In this document: positions 1 to 9,020 of the stretch, one piece after another
Numbering within the stretch: the first letter of the stretch is position 1
Layout of the letters: each line of letters begins with the position of its first letter
Assembly: GCA_944415425.1 (NCBI GenBank)
Contig: CALYBP010000001.1
Span: 23,934 to 87,933, forward strand
Length of the DNA: 64,000 bases
Reading direction: 5' to 3'
Source of the DNA: an uncultured Ruminococcus sp.
GTDB taxonomy: Bacteria; Bacillota; Clostridia; Oscillospirales; Acutalibacteraceae
Translations under genes and position numbers: made by a program
The notes under the pieces: generated by a model
What the model was told of the DNA's origin: nothing
What the model saw: only the letters and a program-made list of their open reading frames with translations
Database searches by the model: none

Positions 1-217
1 GCCTTATGAGGGCGATTTTAAGGCTCTTGTAAAAGCACAGGTCGAAAGCCCTGTAAGATGGCAGTCTATCATTGAAAATATGATTGCCGACGGAGTAGAT
101 ACATTTATTGAGGTCGGCGTTGGTAAAACCTTGACAGGATTGATTAAAAGAATTAACTCCGATGTTAAAGCGTTCAAGGTTGAAACACCGTCTGACATCG
201 ATGCTTTGGAAATATAA
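1..217 (+). CDS. fabD: Malonyl-CoA:ACP transacylase, C-terminal end (partial)
   Basis: Reading from base 2, the frame is open to a TAA at 215-217 and gives 71 residues, including FIEVGVGKTLTGLIKR, the usual C-terminal signature of FabD. FabD moves malonyl groups from CoA to acyl carrier protein to start elongation. The catalytic Ser and His regions lie before the window. It is the first visible gene of a fab-acc operon, and fabG follows after 69 bases. The identity rests on a short segment plus gene order, but both agree. Confidence 0.85.
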   Translation, partial: PYEGDFKALVKAQVESPVRWQSIIENMIADGVDTFIEVGVGKTLTGLIKRINSDVKAFKVETPSDIDALEI

Positions 218-286
218 ATTGAATAAAAAAAGTTAAAAATGCTTGAAAATGCGTGCTGAAAAAAGCAGGTATTCGGAGGAAAAGTT

Positions 287-1030
287 ATGGATTTTACAAA
301 TAAAACTGCCGTTGTAACGGGCGGCTCAAGAGGAATAGGACTTGAAATAGCATCAAAACTTGCAAAGGGAGGAGCAAATATTGCAATCCTCTATGTCGGT
401 GATGAAAGCGAGGGTATTAAGGCAAAGGAGGAGCTTTCAAAGTACGGTACAAAGGTTGAGCAGTATTTTTGCGATGTATCTGATTTTGGGGCTTCCAAAG
501 AAGTTGTCGAAAAGATCATTGAGGATTTCGGCGGCATTGATATTCTCATCAATAATGCCGGAATTACCCGTGACAAGCTTGTTCTCAATATGGATGAAAA
601 GGATTTTGACGCAGTAATAAATGTAAACCTTAAGGGTACATTTAATATGATAAAGCACACCTACAAGCATTTTATGAAAAAACGCTACGGAAGAATTGTG
701 AGCACTTCTTCTGTTGTCGGTATTATGGGTAATGCGGGACAAGCTAATTATTCAGCGTCAAAGGCGGGTATCATAGGACTTACGAAGTCTGTCGCAAGAG
801 AACTTGCAGGCAGAGGAGTGACGGTTAACGCAGTTGCTCCCGGTTATATTGCAACGGAAATGACAAATGTCCTTTCAGACAAGGTTAAGGACGCAATGAA
901 AGCGCAGATTCCCGCAAAGCGTATAGGAACGACTGAGGATGTAGCTAATGTTGTGGCATTTCTTTGCTCGGATGAGGCTGCGTATGTTACCGGAGAGGTA
1001 ATCAAGGTTGACGGCGGGCTTGCAATGTAA
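287..1030 (+). CDS. fabG: 3-oxoacyl-ACP reductase FabG
   Basis: A short-chain dehydrogenase of 247 residues, the normal FabG length. It reduces 3-oxoacyl-ACP with NADPH in the elongation cycle. The N-terminal Rossmann motif is TGGSRGIG, followed by NNAG near residue 88, and the catalytic Tyr155 and Lys159 sit in YSASK. The C-terminus VTGEVIKVDGGLAM is typical of the family. The start ATG follows AGGAAAAG. It lies between fabD and fabF in a compact operon. Confidence 0.97.
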   Translation: MDFTNKTAVVTGGSRGIGLEIASKLAKGGANIAILYVGDESEGIKAKEELSKYGTKVEQYFCDVSDFGASKEVVEKIIEDFGGIDILINNAGITRDKLVLNMDEKDFDAVINVNLKGTFNMIKHTYKHFMKKRYGRIVSTSSVVGIMGNAGQANYSASKAGIIGLTKSVARELAGRGVTVNAVAPGYIATEMTNVLSDKVKDAMKAQIPAKRIGTTEDVANVVAFLCSDEAAYVTGEVIKVDGGLAM

Positions 1031-1107
1031 TTTGCTTATTACAGGTTTAAGAACTTGTGAATGCTGTTCTTACAACAAAATTACTGACACTAAAATCGGA
1101 GGAAACT

Positions 1108-2337
1108 ATGAGCAGAAGAGTAGTAGTAACCGGACTGGGCGTAATAACACCGGTCGGAAACGATGTAGATACAATGTGGAAGAATATGACCGACGGCGTG
1201 TGCGGCATTGAAACAATTACGGATTTTGATACAAGCGAACTGAAGGTTCATATTGCCGGAACAATAAAGGATTTTGACGCCGAAAAGTATATAGAAAAAA
1301 AAGAGATAAGAAAGCTTGACCTCTATTCTCAGTACGCCATCGCAGCTGCTCAGCAGGCTGTTGACGACAGCGGTATTATCGGAAAAATCGACGAAAACCG
1401 TTTCGGTGTGTATATAGGCGCAGGTATAGGCGGACTTCATACATTTGAGAAAAATACATTGGCAATGGAGCACGGCGGCGCAAGGAAGGTTTCTCCTTTC
1501 TTTATTCCGATGATGATAGGTAATATCGCAACCGGTAATGTGGCTATCAGATTTAAGGCAAAGGGTGCGTCACTCTCCGTGATGAGTGCGTGTGCAACCG
1601 GTACCAACTCAATAGGCGAGGCATTTCATGCCGTAAAGGACGGATATGTTGACGCAGTAATCGCAGGCGGCACGGAAGCTGTTATCTCGCCTCTTACCAT
1701 TGCAGGTTTTCAAAATATTAAGGCTCTCTCAACAAATCCCGACCCCAAAAAGGCTTCACGCCCGTTTGACAAGGATCGTGACGGCTTTATTATGGCAGAC
1801 GGAGCAGGCATGCTTATTCTTGAGGAGTATGAACACGCAAAAGCAAGAGGGGCTAAGATTTATGCTGAATTTTGCGGTTACGGAAATACATGTGACGCTC
1901 ACCATGTTACTGCCCCCGACCCCGAGGGTGCAGGCCTTGCAAGAGCTATTAAAATTGCTTTTGAGGAAGCAAATGTTTCGGACGATGCAGAAATCTATAT
2001 CAATGCTCACGGAACAAGTACGCATCTTAACGATTTGACGGAAACCATGGCGATAAAAACAGCCCTCGGCAAAAAGGCATATGACGTAAACATAAGCTCA
2101 ACAAAGTCTATGACAGGTCATATGCTCGGAGCAACGGGTGCGGTTGAAGCCATTGCGGCAATCAAGGCCATTGAAACCGGAGTAATTCCTCCGACAATTA
2201 ACCTTGACCAGCCTGACGAGGGGCTTGATCTTAATTATACTCCGAACAAGGCTGTAAAAAGAGCCATAAATGTTGCGGCATCAACAAACCTCGGCTTCGG
2301 CGGACACGATGCCTGCGTTGTGTTTAAAAAGATTTAA
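1108..2337 (+). CDS. fabF: 3-oxoacyl-ACP synthase II FabF
   Basis: The condensing enzyme (KAS II) of fatty-acid elongation, 409 residues. The Cys-His-His triad is visible: Cys162 in SACATGT, His301 in NAHGTST and His338 in MTGHMLGA. The frame is open further upstream to 1057, but the ATG at 1108 is preferred because it directly follows CGGAGGA and gives the canonical N-terminus MSRRVVVTGLG. The family usually has about 410 residues, so the shorter form fits. The gene continues the fab operon and is followed 18 bases later by accB. Confidence 0.97.
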   Translation: MSRRVVVTGLGVITPVGNDVDTMWKNMTDGVCGIETITDFDTSELKVHIAGTIKDFDAEKYIEKKEIRKLDLYSQYAIAAAQQAVDDSGIIGKIDENRFGVYIGAGIGGLHTFEKNTLAMEHGGARKVSPFFIPMMIGNIATGNVAIRFKAKGASLSVMSACATGTNSIGEAFHAVKDGYVDAVIAGGTEAVISPLTIAGFQNIKALSTNPDPKKASRPFDKDRDGFIMADGAGMLILEEYEHAKARGAKIYAEFCGYGNTCDAHHVTAPDPEGAGLARAIKIAFEEANVSDDAEIYINAHGTSTHLNDLTETMAIKTALGKKAYDVNISSTKSMTGHMLGATGAVEAIAAIKAIETGVIPPTINLDQPDEGLDLNYTPNKAVKRAINVAASTNLGFGGHDACVVFKKI

Positions 2338-2355
2338 TCTGAAAGGGCGTAGCAT

Positions 2356-2808
2356 ATGTATAGTTTAGATGAAATAAAAGAGTTTATAAAAGTTCTTGAG
2401 GACTCATCGCTTTCTGTTTTAGAGCTTCAAAAAGAGGACGGTTCAAAGATCCGTATTGAAAAACCTCAGACAGCGCAGCAGGTAGTAAGCAATGCTGTTT
2501 CCGCAGCAGCGGCAGCACCATGTGCACCTGCACGTTCAACAGAACCCGCTGCCGTTCAGGCCGCAGCGGAAGCCTCAAAAACTATTGATGCACCCATTGT
2601 CGGCGTGTTCTATGCGGCGTCCGCTCCCGGAAAGGCTCCTTTTGTAAGCGTCGGCAAAAAAGTGAAGAAAGGCGACGTTGTCTGCATAATAGAGGCTATG
2701 AAGTGTATGAATGAGATTCAGGCGGAAGAGGACGGCGAAATTGCTGAAATCCTCGTTAATGACGGAGACCTTGTTGAATACGGTCAGCCCCTCTTTAAAA
2801 TAAACTAA
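2356..2808 (+). CDS. accB: Biotin carboxyl carrier protein of acetyl-CoA carboxylase
   Basis: A protein of 150 residues with three parts: an N-terminal segment (about 1-45), an Ala/Pro-rich linker (about 46-78) and a C-terminal biotinyl domain (about 79-150). Biotin is predicted on Lys116 in EAMKCMNEI. The residue after the lysine is Cys, where many homologues have Met or Leu, but the core motif is otherwise intact. The carrier shuttles carboxybiotin between AccC and the AccA/AccD transferase, all encoded just downstream. Confidence 0.96.
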   Translation: MYSLDEIKEFIKVLEDSSLSVLELQKEDGSKIRIEKPQTAQQVVSNAVSAAAAAPCAPARSTEPAAVQAAAEASKTIDAPIVGVFYAASAPGKAPFVSVGKKVKKGDVVCIIEAMKCMNEIQAEEDGEIAEILVNDGDLVEYGQPLFKIN

Positions 2809-2886
2809 AATTGAGCGTGTTTTTACCCCTGTGTTTTAAGTTGATTAAAACGCGGGGAAGAGCTTAATTTTCAAGGAGAAATGATT

Positions 2887-3309
2887 ATGCTTAATCAGGA
2901 AGAAATCAAAAAAATACTTCCCCACCGTGATAATATGCTTCTCGTTGAGGAAGCAGAAAGCGTTGACGAGAACACGGCAAAGGGAAGATATACAATTAAG
3001 GGCGATGAGTTCTTTTTGCAGGGACATTTTCCCGGTAATCCTGTGGTTCCGGGCGTAATACTCTGCGAGATGATGGGACAGGCAAGCTGTTGTTTGCTTG
3101 CAGACAAAGTAAAAAACTGCACGCCTTATTTTACAAAGATGAACAATGTAAAATTCAAAAGCCCTGTTAAACCCGGAGATACACTTGAGAGCGTATGTAC
3201 TTTGACAAGGAGCAGGGGGGCGTTCTATTTTATTGATGCCAAAGGATATGTTGACGGAAAGCTGTGCGTGAGCGCTGAGCTTTCGTTTGCTCTTATCGAA
3301 AACAAATAA
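2887..3309 (+). CDS. fabZ: 3-hydroxyacyl-ACP dehydratase FabZ
   Basis: A hot-dog-fold dehydratase of 140 residues that forms trans-2-enoyl-ACP. Catalytic His47 lies in GHFPGNPVVPG and Glu61 in LCEMMGQ; their 14-residue spacing is that of the family. There are two in-frame ATGs, at 2881 and 2887. The second sits about 8 bases from AAGGAGA and is preferred. The gene lies between accB and accC, a common order in Firmicutes fab clusters. Confidence 0.95.
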   Translation: MLNQEEIKKILPHRDNMLLVEEAESVDENTAKGRYTIKGDEFFLQGHFPGNPVVPGVILCEMMGQASCCLLADKVKNCTPYFTKMNNVKFKSPVKPGDTLESVCTLTRSRGAFYFIDAKGYVDGKLCVSAELSFALIENK

Positions 3310-3348
3310 GACCCCGTTTTAAATATGCAATAATTAATTGGAAGTGAA

Positions 3349-4716
3349 ATGATGTTTTCTAAAATACTGATTGCCAACCGCGGTGAAATTGCGGTAAGAA
3401 TAATTCGCGCATGCCGAGAGATGGGTATATCCACAGTTGCGATTTATTCCGAGGCGGACAAAGACGCTCTGCATGTCCAGCTTGCCGATGAGAGCTACTG
3501 CGTGGGAGGAAACAGAGTATCTGAAAGTTACCTGAATATGCCTGCTATACTTACCGTTGCCGTTGAAAGCGGCGCTCAGGCAATTCATCCGGGATACGGC
3601 CTTTTGTCCGAAAACGCAAAGTTTGTTTCGTTGTGCGAGCAGTGCAACATCAATTTCATAGGTCCCGATTCCGAGATGATAAAATTGCTCGGAGATAAGG
3701 ACAATGCCCGCAAGACCATGCGTGCGGCAGGTGTTCCGGTTACCCCGGGCTGCGATATTGTGGAAAGCGTCGAAGAAGCGGTTAAAGAGGCCGAAAAAAT
3801 AGGTTTCCCGCTTTTGATTAAGGCCCGTTCGGGAGGCGGCGGAAAAGGAATACGCAAAGTTGATTCAATGGACCAATTTGAAGAGGCGTTTCTCTCTGCT
3901 TCGGCAGAAGCAAAGGCGGCGTTCGGTGACGGAGCGTGCTACATAGAAAAATTTATTCATCCTGTTAAGCATATTGAAATGCAGCTTCTTTGCGATAAAT
4001 ACGGAAACACAATATGTCTGGGCGAGAGAGAATGTTCCGTACAGAGAAAAAATCAGAAGATGATTGAGGAAAGTCCGAGTCCTGCTCTTGATGAGAAAAC
4101 CCGCAAAGAAATGATGATTGCGGCAGTAAAGGCTGCTAAGGCGGTAGATTATGTAAATGCGGGCACGGTTGAGTTTTTGCTCGATAAAAATAATAATTTT
4201 TATTTTATGGAAATGAACACCCGTTTGCAGGTTGAACACGGCGTTACCGAAATGGTGACAGGTCTTGATATTGTACAGTGGCAGATAAGAATTGCCGCAG
4301 GAGCAAAGCTTACCCGCACGCAGGACAGTATTTTTACACACGGAAATGTAATTGAGTGCAGAATAAACGCGGAAAATCCCGACAAGGATTTCCGTCCGAG
4401 CTGCGGAAGAATCAAGAGACTTCATATCCCGGGAGGCTCGTTTGTTCGTTTTGACACTGCAATTATGCAGGACTATTTTGTTCCTCCGTACTATGATTCG
4501 ATGATAGGCAAACTGATTGTTCAGGCAAGGAGCAGGTCGGAAGCTATCAGGAAGATGAAAATGGCTTTGTCGGAGCTTGTTATCGACGGAATTGATATAA
4601 ACCGAGATATACTTGCCGAGATTTTGTCCGACGATGAGTTTGTGAGCGGCGAATACACAACAGATTTTATGGAAGATTTTGAGCGCCGCCGCAAAAAAAT
4701 GCAACAACAGCAGTAA
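3349..4716 (+). CDS. accC: Biotin carboxylase subunit of acetyl-CoA carboxylase
   Basis: Carboxylates the biotin on AccB using ATP and bicarbonate. The 455 residues match the family length. Visible features are the N-terminal KILIANRGEIAVRIIRA, the Gly-rich ATP-grasp loop RSGGGGKGIRKV near residue 160, EMNTRLQVEH near 287 and the C-terminal biotin carboxylase domain. The ATG is doubled (3349 and 3352); the second is slightly better spaced from GGAAG, so the start is uncertain by one codon. Confidence 0.97.
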   Translation: MMFSKILIANRGEIAVRIIRACREMGISTVAIYSEADKDALHVQLADESYCVGGNRVSESYLNMPAILTVAVESGAQAIHPGYGLLSENAKFVSLCEQCNINFIGPDSEMIKLLGDKDNARKTMRAAGVPVTPGCDIVESVEEAVKEAEKIGFPLLIKARSGGGGKGIRKVDSMDQFEEAFLSASAEAKAAFGDGACYIEKFIHPVKHIEMQLLCDKYGNTICLGERECSVQRKNQKMIEESPSPALDEKTRKEMMIAAVKAAKAVDYVNAGTVEFLLDKNNNFYFMEMNTRLQVEHGVTEMVTGLDIVQWQIRIAAGAKLTRTQDSIFTHGNVIECRINAENPDKDFRPSCGRIKRLHIPGGSFVRFDTAIMQDYFVPPYYDSMIGKLIVQARSRSEAIRKMKMALSELVIDGIDINRDILAEILSDDEFVSGEYTTDFMEDFERRRKKMQQQQ

Positions 4717-4788
4717 GTAACAGATAATAAAAATTTAAAGGGCTTTATATGCTTTATCGCACAAAAGTCAAAAGGTTATGGAGATATT

Positions 4789-5655
4789 ATGGATTTATTT
4801 TCTTTCAGAAAACCGAAAAATGAGCTTGAAGCATCATCGGATCAACAGCAGAATGTTCCGTTTGTTCCAGATGAAATGTGGATAAAATGTCCCAAGTGCA
4901 ACACAATGCTCCTTACGACAGATATGGAGGAAAATCTCCGTGTATGCACAAGGTGCAATCATCATTTCAGAATGAACGCAAAGCAGAGAATAGCTATGCT
5001 TGCTGATGAGAACTCATTTTTTGAATATGATGCGGATATGGAAAGCAAAAACATCCTTGATTTTCCGGGATATGACCAAAAGCTTGAAAAAGCGAGAGCT
5101 AAAGGTTCAAAGGAGTCAGTAATCTGCGGCCGCTGCAAAATGCACGGAGTAGATGTTGTTTTGTGCGCAATGGATTCTGATTTTATGATGGGAAGTATGG
5201 GTACGGTTACAGGCGAAAAGATAACCCGTGCGTTTGAATATGCAACCGAGAAAAAACTTCCCGTTGTCGTTTGCACGGTTTCGGGAGGTGCCAGAATGCA
5301 GGAGGGTATTCTTTCCCTTATGCAAATGGCAAAAACTTCAGGTGCTGTAAAGCGCCACAGCGATGCAGGTTTGCTTTACATAACAGTTTTGACCGACCCG
5401 ACAACGGGCGGCGTTACGGCGTCGTTTGCAATGGAGGGCGATATTATTCTTGCGGAGCCTGATACTCTTGTGGCATTTGCCGGTCCAAGGGTAATTGAAC
5501 AAACTATGAGGCAAAAGCTTCCTAAGGATTTTCAGACCTCTGAGTTTGTTATGCAGAAAGGTTTTGTAGACGCAGTCGTAAGCAGAGATAACCTAAAGGA
5601 TACATTGGTAAAACTGCTTAGAATTCACGGCTGCGGCGCTGGGGAGGCAGAATGA
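4789..5655 (+). CDS. accD: Acetyl-CoA carboxylase carboxyltransferase beta subunit
   Basis: A crotonase-fold carboxyltransferase of 288 residues with an N-terminal four-Cys zinc ribbon (Cys34, Cys37, Cys53, Cys56). The core includes SGGARMQEG and TDPTTGGVTASFA, which bind acyl-CoA and form the oxyanion hole. It pairs with AccA, whose start overlaps the accD stop by four bases, so the two subunits are probably translationally coupled. It transfers the carboxyl group from biotin to acetyl-CoA to make malonyl-CoA. Confidence 0.96.
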   Translation: MDLFSFRKPKNELEASSDQQQNVPFVPDEMWIKCPKCNTMLLTTDMEENLRVCTRCNHHFRMNAKQRIAMLADENSFFEYDADMESKNILDFPGYDQKLEKARAKGSKESVICGRCKMHGVDVVLCAMDSDFMMGSMGTVTGEKITRAFEYATEKKLPVVVCTVSGGARMQEGILSLMQMAKTSGAVKRHSDAGLLYITVLTDPTTGGVTASFAMEGDIILAEPDTLVAFAGPRVIEQTMRQKLPKDFQTSEFVMQKGFVDAVVSRDNLKDTLVKLLRIHGCGAGEAE

Positions 5656-6437
5656 TGACAGCATATGAAAAAGTTATGGCTGCCAGGGATGCTGGTAAGC
5701 TGACATCAGTAGATTTTATAGCAAATATGTTCGGCGACAGCTTTATCGAGCTTCACGGTGACCGCAGATTTTCCGACGACAAGGCTGTTGTATCGGGACT
5801 TGCGATGCTTTATGATATGCCCGTAACTGTAATAGGACTTGAAAAGGGCAGAAACACAAAAGAAAGAATGGAGCGAAACTTCGGTCAAGCTCATCCTGAG
5901 GGATACCGTAAGGCGTTAAGGCTTATGAAGCAGGCAGAGAAATTTCGCCGACCGGTACTGTGTCTTGTTGATACAAGCGGAGCTTACTGCGGAATCGGCG
6001 CAGAAGAGCGCGGACAGGGTCTTGCCATTGCGGAAAATATAATGGAAATGATGACGCTGAAAACTCCTATTCTAACTATTTTAATAGGAGAGGGAGGAAG
6101 CGGCGGAGCGCTTGCTCTTGCGGTTGCGGACGAGGTGTGGATGCTTGAAAACTCAGTTTACTCTGTTATTTCACCTGAGGGTTGCGCATCTATTCTTTGG
6201 AAAGACAGCTCAAAGGCGGCGGAGGCTGCCGAAGCCCTGAAAATGACTGCACAGGATTTATTTGACCTTGGCGTTATTGAGCGTATAATACGTCAGCCCA
6301 AAGCAGGTGATAAGGCGATGTTTGAAAGCTTAAAGCTTCTGGTAAGCCGTACATTTGAAAAAAATCTTTCTTTGTCGGATGACGAGCTTCTAAACTCAAG
6401 ATACAACCGATTCAGAAAGATGGGGAACAACGTATAA
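5652..6437 (+). CDS. accA: Acetyl-CoA carboxylase carboxyltransferase alpha subunit
   Basis: A protein of 261 residues carrying FGDSFIELHGDRRF, LVDTSGAYCGIGAEERGQG and GEGGSGGALALAVAD, all typical of AccA. It forms the heterotetrameric transferase with AccD. The start region ATGATG overlaps the accD stop; the second ATG (5655) is equally possible. It lacks the longer N-terminal segment of E. coli AccA, as is usual in Firmicutes. It is the last gene of the operon: an AT-rich stretch with a new promoter follows. Confidence 0.95.
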   Translation: MMTAYEKVMAARDAGKLTSVDFIANMFGDSFIELHGDRRFSDDKAVVSGLAMLYDMPVTVIGLEKGRNTKERMERNFGQAHPEGYRKALRLMKQAEKFRRPVLCLVDTSGAYCGIGAEERGQGLAIAENIMEMMTLKTPILTILIGEGGSGGALALAVADEVWMLENSVYSVISPEGCASILWKDSSKAAEAAEALKMTAQDLFDLGVIERIIRQPKAGDKAMFESLKLLVSRTFEKNLSLSDDELLNSRYNRFRKMGNNV

Positions 6438-6573
6438 TTTTAATTTTTTTAATGCTAAAATTCTCTGAGGCGCCGTCGCAGATAATCAGCGGCGCCCGCA
6501 GGGTTTGTTTTGATAAAAGATTGACTGCGGAAGATAGTAGTTTTTGTATAAATATAAAAGTTTAAAAAAACTA

Positions 6574-6602
6574 TTGACTTGAGCGTGTATATATGATAAA
6601 AT
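6574..6602 (+). promoter_or_regulatory. Sigma-A promoter of the rpmG-secE-nusG cluster
   Basis: TTGACT at 6574-6579, a 17-base spacer and TAAAAT at 6597-6602, with an extended TGA just before the -10. It lies 84 bases upstream of rpmG in the gap after accA, and is the only strong promoter there. Confidence 0.75.
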
Positions 6603-6685
6603 GGTTGTACCTCTGAAAGGGGCTTATTTTTTTGTGCCCTATTGAGGGAGGCTAAAATATTCCGAAATAACCGGGAGGTGCCGTT

Positions 6686-6835
6686 ATGAGAGTTAAAATC
6701 ACATTGGCCTGCACAGAGTGCAAACAGCGTAACTACAACACAATGAAGAATAAGAAAAACAGTCCCGACAGACTTGAAATGAACAAGTACTGCCGCTTCT
6801 GCAAAAAACACACTCTTCACAAAGAAACTAAATAA
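6686..6835 (+). CDS. rpmG: 50S ribosomal protein L33
   Basis: A 49-residue gene starting [17 protein letters not shown] and ending HTLHKETK. The two Cys pairs (CTEC near the N-terminus, CRFC near the C-terminus) mark the zinc-binding form of L33. The ATG follows GGGAGGTG. The order L33-SecE-NusG-L11 is a conserved Firmicutes arrangement, which supports the call. Confidence 0.95.
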   Translation: MRVKITLACTECKQRNYNTMKNKKNSPDRLEMNKYCRFCKKHTLHKETK

Positions 6836-6847
6836 TGGAGGTACATC

Positions 6848-7114
6848 ATGGCTGACAAAAAGCTTGACGAAAAGAAAGCAGACGCCAAAAAATCTGCCAA
6901 AAAAAGCAATAAGCCTAATATGTTTAAAAGGCTTGTTAAGTACCTCGGCGCATGTAAGGGTGAGCTCAAGAAGATAACTTGGCCGACAGCAAAGGCAACA
7001 ACAAAGAACTTCGGTATTGTTATCGGCGTTATAGTTGTTATGGGATTATTCCTTTTTGCTCTTGACAGAGGCTTATATGCATTGCTCGGCTTAGTTATGA
7101 ACACAACTGCTTAA
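6848..7114 (+). CDS. secE: Preprotein translocase subunit SecE
   Basis: An 88-residue protein with a Lys-rich N-terminus (about 1-25), the amphipathic segment LGACKGELKKITWPTAKATTK and one C-terminal membrane helix (about 60-82). The E-L-K-K-I-x-W-P motif is the SecE hallmark. SecE stabilises SecY in the translocation channel. It starts 12 bases after rpmG behind TGGAGGTACATC, and nusG follows. Confidence 0.95.
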   Translation: MADKKLDEKKADAKKSAKKSNKPNMFKRLVKYLGACKGELKKITWPTAKATTKNFGIVIGVIVVMGLFLFALDRGLYALLGLVMNTTA

Positions 7115-7156
7115 ACGAGCGTTATTACTTTAACTTACGAAAGGAAGAAAGTTATA

Positions 7157-7684
7157 ATGCCTCAGTCAGAAGCTAAATGGTATGTTGTTCATACCTATTC
7201 GGGTTACGAAAACAAGGTTGCCGCAGACCTTATGACAACTGCGGAAAACAGAAATCTTCAGGATATGATCCTTGACGTCAAGGTTCCTACCGAGACGGTC
7301 GTCGAGACTGTCGGTGACAAGACAAAAGAGGTCGAGAATAAAATATATCCGGGCTATGTTTTTGTTAAGATGGTATATACCGATGAAACATGGTATGTTG
7401 TCCGCAATATCCGCGGCTGCACAGGTTTTGTCGGACCGGGGTCAAAGCCCGTGCCGCTTACAGACGCAGAAGTATACAGAATGGGCGTTGAAACACGCAG
7501 CGTTAAGGTCTCGTACAAGGTAGGGGATTCGGTGCGTATTATTGACGGTCCGCTTGAGGATTTCGTCGGTGTTGTAGAAGAAATTGATACCGACAAAGAC
7601 TATGTTCGCGTTACCGTATCTATGTTCGGACGTGAAACTCCGGTTGAGCTTGAGCTTGCTCAGGCTGAACTGATAGAAGATTAA
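7157..7684 (+). CDS. nusG: Transcription termination/antitermination factor NusG
   Basis: A 175-residue protein with the NGN domain (WYVVHTYSGYENKV at the N-terminus, YPGYVFVKM near 75, GFVGPGSKPVPL near 95) and a C-terminal KOW domain (about 122-172, VGDSVRIIDGPLEDFVG). It binds RNA polymerase and modulates pausing and Rho action. The RBS is AAAGGAAGAAAG. A short AGCC/GGCT hairpin with a T-rich tail (7698-7713) follows and could partly separate it from rplK. Confidence 0.96.
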   Translation: MPQSEAKWYVVHTYSGYENKVAADLMTTAENRNLQDMILDVKVPTETVVETVGDKTKEVENKIYPGYVFVKMVYTDETWYVVRNIRGCTGFVGPGSKPVPLTDAEVYRMGVETRSVKVSYKVGDSVRIIDGPLEDFVGVVEEIDTDKDYVRVTVSMFGRETPVELELAQAELIED

Positions 7685-7735
7685 TTTTATAATAAACAGC
7701 CAAACGGCTTTTTATTGGGAATATAACTGTTCCCT

Positions 7736-7776
7736 GTGGGAGGGACCCTACACAGTGGCGTCCCGCAATTTACCAC
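7736..7776 (+). promoter_or_regulatory. Putative ribosomal protein L1 binding site in the rplK leader
   Basis: The transcript has GTGGGAGGGACC at 7736-7747 and TACCAC at 7771-7776, so GTGG pairs with CCAC around a purine-rich internal loop. This resembles the L1 recognition hairpin by which L1 represses the L11-L1 operon in many bacteria. A second copy of the same pattern lies before rplA. The function is inferred from the motif and position. Confidence 0.55.
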
Positions 7777-7798
7777 GAATTTTGGAGGTGCAAACACA

Positions 7799-8224
7799 AT
7801 GGCTCAGAAGGTTGTAGGCTTAATTAAGCTGCAGATTCCCGCCGGAAAAGCTACTCCGGCACCGCCTGTTGGTCCGGCACTCGGTCAGCACGGCGTAAAC
7901 ATTGTTGCGTTCACAAAGGATTTTAATGAGCGTACAAAGAACGACATCGGTCTTATCATTCCTGTTGTAATCACAGTATATGCTGACCGTTCGTTTACTT
8001 TCATTACAAAGACTCCGCCCGCAGCGGTTCTTCTCAAGAAGGCTTGCGGTATAGACAGCGGCTCAGGCGTACCTAACAAGACTAAGGTTGCTCAGATTAC
8101 AAAGGAGCAGATTACAAAGATCGCCGAGCAAAAGATGCCCGACCTCAACGCAGGTTCACTCGACGCAGCTATCAGCATGATTGCAGGTACTGCAAGAAGT
8201 ATGGGTATTACAGTAGTTGACTAA
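7799..8224 (+). CDS. rplK: 50S ribosomal protein L11
   Basis: A protein of 141 residues starting [20 protein letters not shown] and containing [11 protein letters not shown], the conserved L11 N-terminal domain; the C-terminal RNA-binding domain ends [12 protein letters not shown]. The frame is open upstream to 7736, but that part overlaps the leader hairpin and is not L11-like. The ATG at 7799 follows TTGGAGGTG and gives the family length. Confidence 0.97.
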   Translation: MAQKVVGLIKLQIPAGKATPAPPVGPALGQHGVNIVAFTKDFNERTKNDIGLIIPVVITVYADRSFTFITKTPPAAVLLKKACGIDSGSGVPNKTKVAQITKEQITKIAEQKMPDLNAGSLDAAISMIAGTARSMGITVVD

Positions 8225-8232
8225 TTAATCCG

Positions 8233-8260
8233 GGTGGGAGGAAATTTCCGATTGACCACC
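8233..8260 (+). promoter_or_regulatory. Putative second L1 binding hairpin before rplA
   Basis: GGTGG (8233-8237) pairs with CCACC (8256-8260), with GGAGGAAA and TTCCGATTGA between. It shares GTGGGAGG and the closing ACCAC with the site ahead of rplK. A site here would let L1 control its own translation. This is a motif-based inference. Confidence 0.5.
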
Positions 8261-8279
8261 TAACAATGGAGGAAAACTG

Positions 8280-8975
8280 ATGAAACACGGTAAGAAATAT
8301 GTTGACGCTGCTAAGCTCGTTGACAAAAGTAAATTATATGACACAACCGAGGCTCTTGACACAGTTATAAAGACTGCAACTGCTAAGTTTGACGAAACAG
8401 TTGAGCTTCATGTAAAGCTCGGCGTTGACAGCCGTCACGCTGACCAGCAGGTAAGAGGTGCGGTTGTTCTTCCTAACGGTACAGGTAAAGACGTAAGAGT
8501 TCTTGCTATCTGCAAGGGCGCTAACGAGGATCTTGCTAAGGAAGCAGGAGCTGACTTTGTAGGCGCTGAGGATATGACACAGAAGATTCAGCAGGAAAAC
8601 TGGATGGATTTTGATGTTCTTATCACAACTCCCGACTGCATGGGTCTTGTAGGTCGCCTTGGTAGAATTCTCGGACCGAGAGGCCTTATGCCTAACCCCA
8701 AGGCAGGTACTGTTACAACCGACATTGCTAAGGCTGTTAAGGAAGCTAAAGCAGGTAAGATTGAGTACCGTCTTGATAAAACAAACATCATTCACTGCCC
8801 GATTGGCAAGGTAAGCTTCGGCACAGACAAGCTTTGTGAGAACCTTGACACACTTATGGAAGCTGTTGTTAAGGCTAAGCCTGCTGCTGCTAAGGGTCAG
8901 TATATCCGTTCGGTAGCCGTAACATCAACGATGGGACCGAGCGTAAGAATTAACCCGACAAAGTTCGGCGCTTAA
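8280..8975 (+). CDS. rplA: 50S ribosomal protein L1
   Basis: A 231-residue two-domain L1 protein. The signature [16 protein letters not shown] near 140-156 and the start [16 protein letters not shown] are typical. It forms the L1 stalk of the ribosome and is also the probable autoregulator of this cluster. The ATG follows AATGGAGGAAAACTG, 55 bases after rplK. Confidence 0.97.
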   Translation: MKHGKKYVDAAKLVDKSKLYDTTEALDTVIKTATAKFDETVELHVKLGVDSRHADQQVRGAVVLPNGTGKDVRVLAICKGANEDLAKEAGADFVGAEDMTQKIQQENWMDFDVLITTPDCMGLVGRLGRILGPRGLMPNPKAGTVTTDIAKAVKEAKAGKIEYRLDKTNIIHCPIGKVSFGTDKLCENLDTLMEAVVKAKPAAAKGQYIRSVAVTSTMGPSVRINPTKFGA

Positions 8976-9020
8976 TTTACTCATTTAAGTTATTTGCACA
9001 ATAGTGTGAATATAAATTCG

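Noticed and set aside
3865..4707. Minus-strand open frame of 280 residues over accC
   Set aside because: It is a mirror of the accC codon pattern, with no RBS and no family features.
7736..7798. N-terminal extension of rplK
   Set aside because: The 21 extra residues overlap the leader hairpin and do not look like L11; the ATG at 7799 has an ideal RBS.
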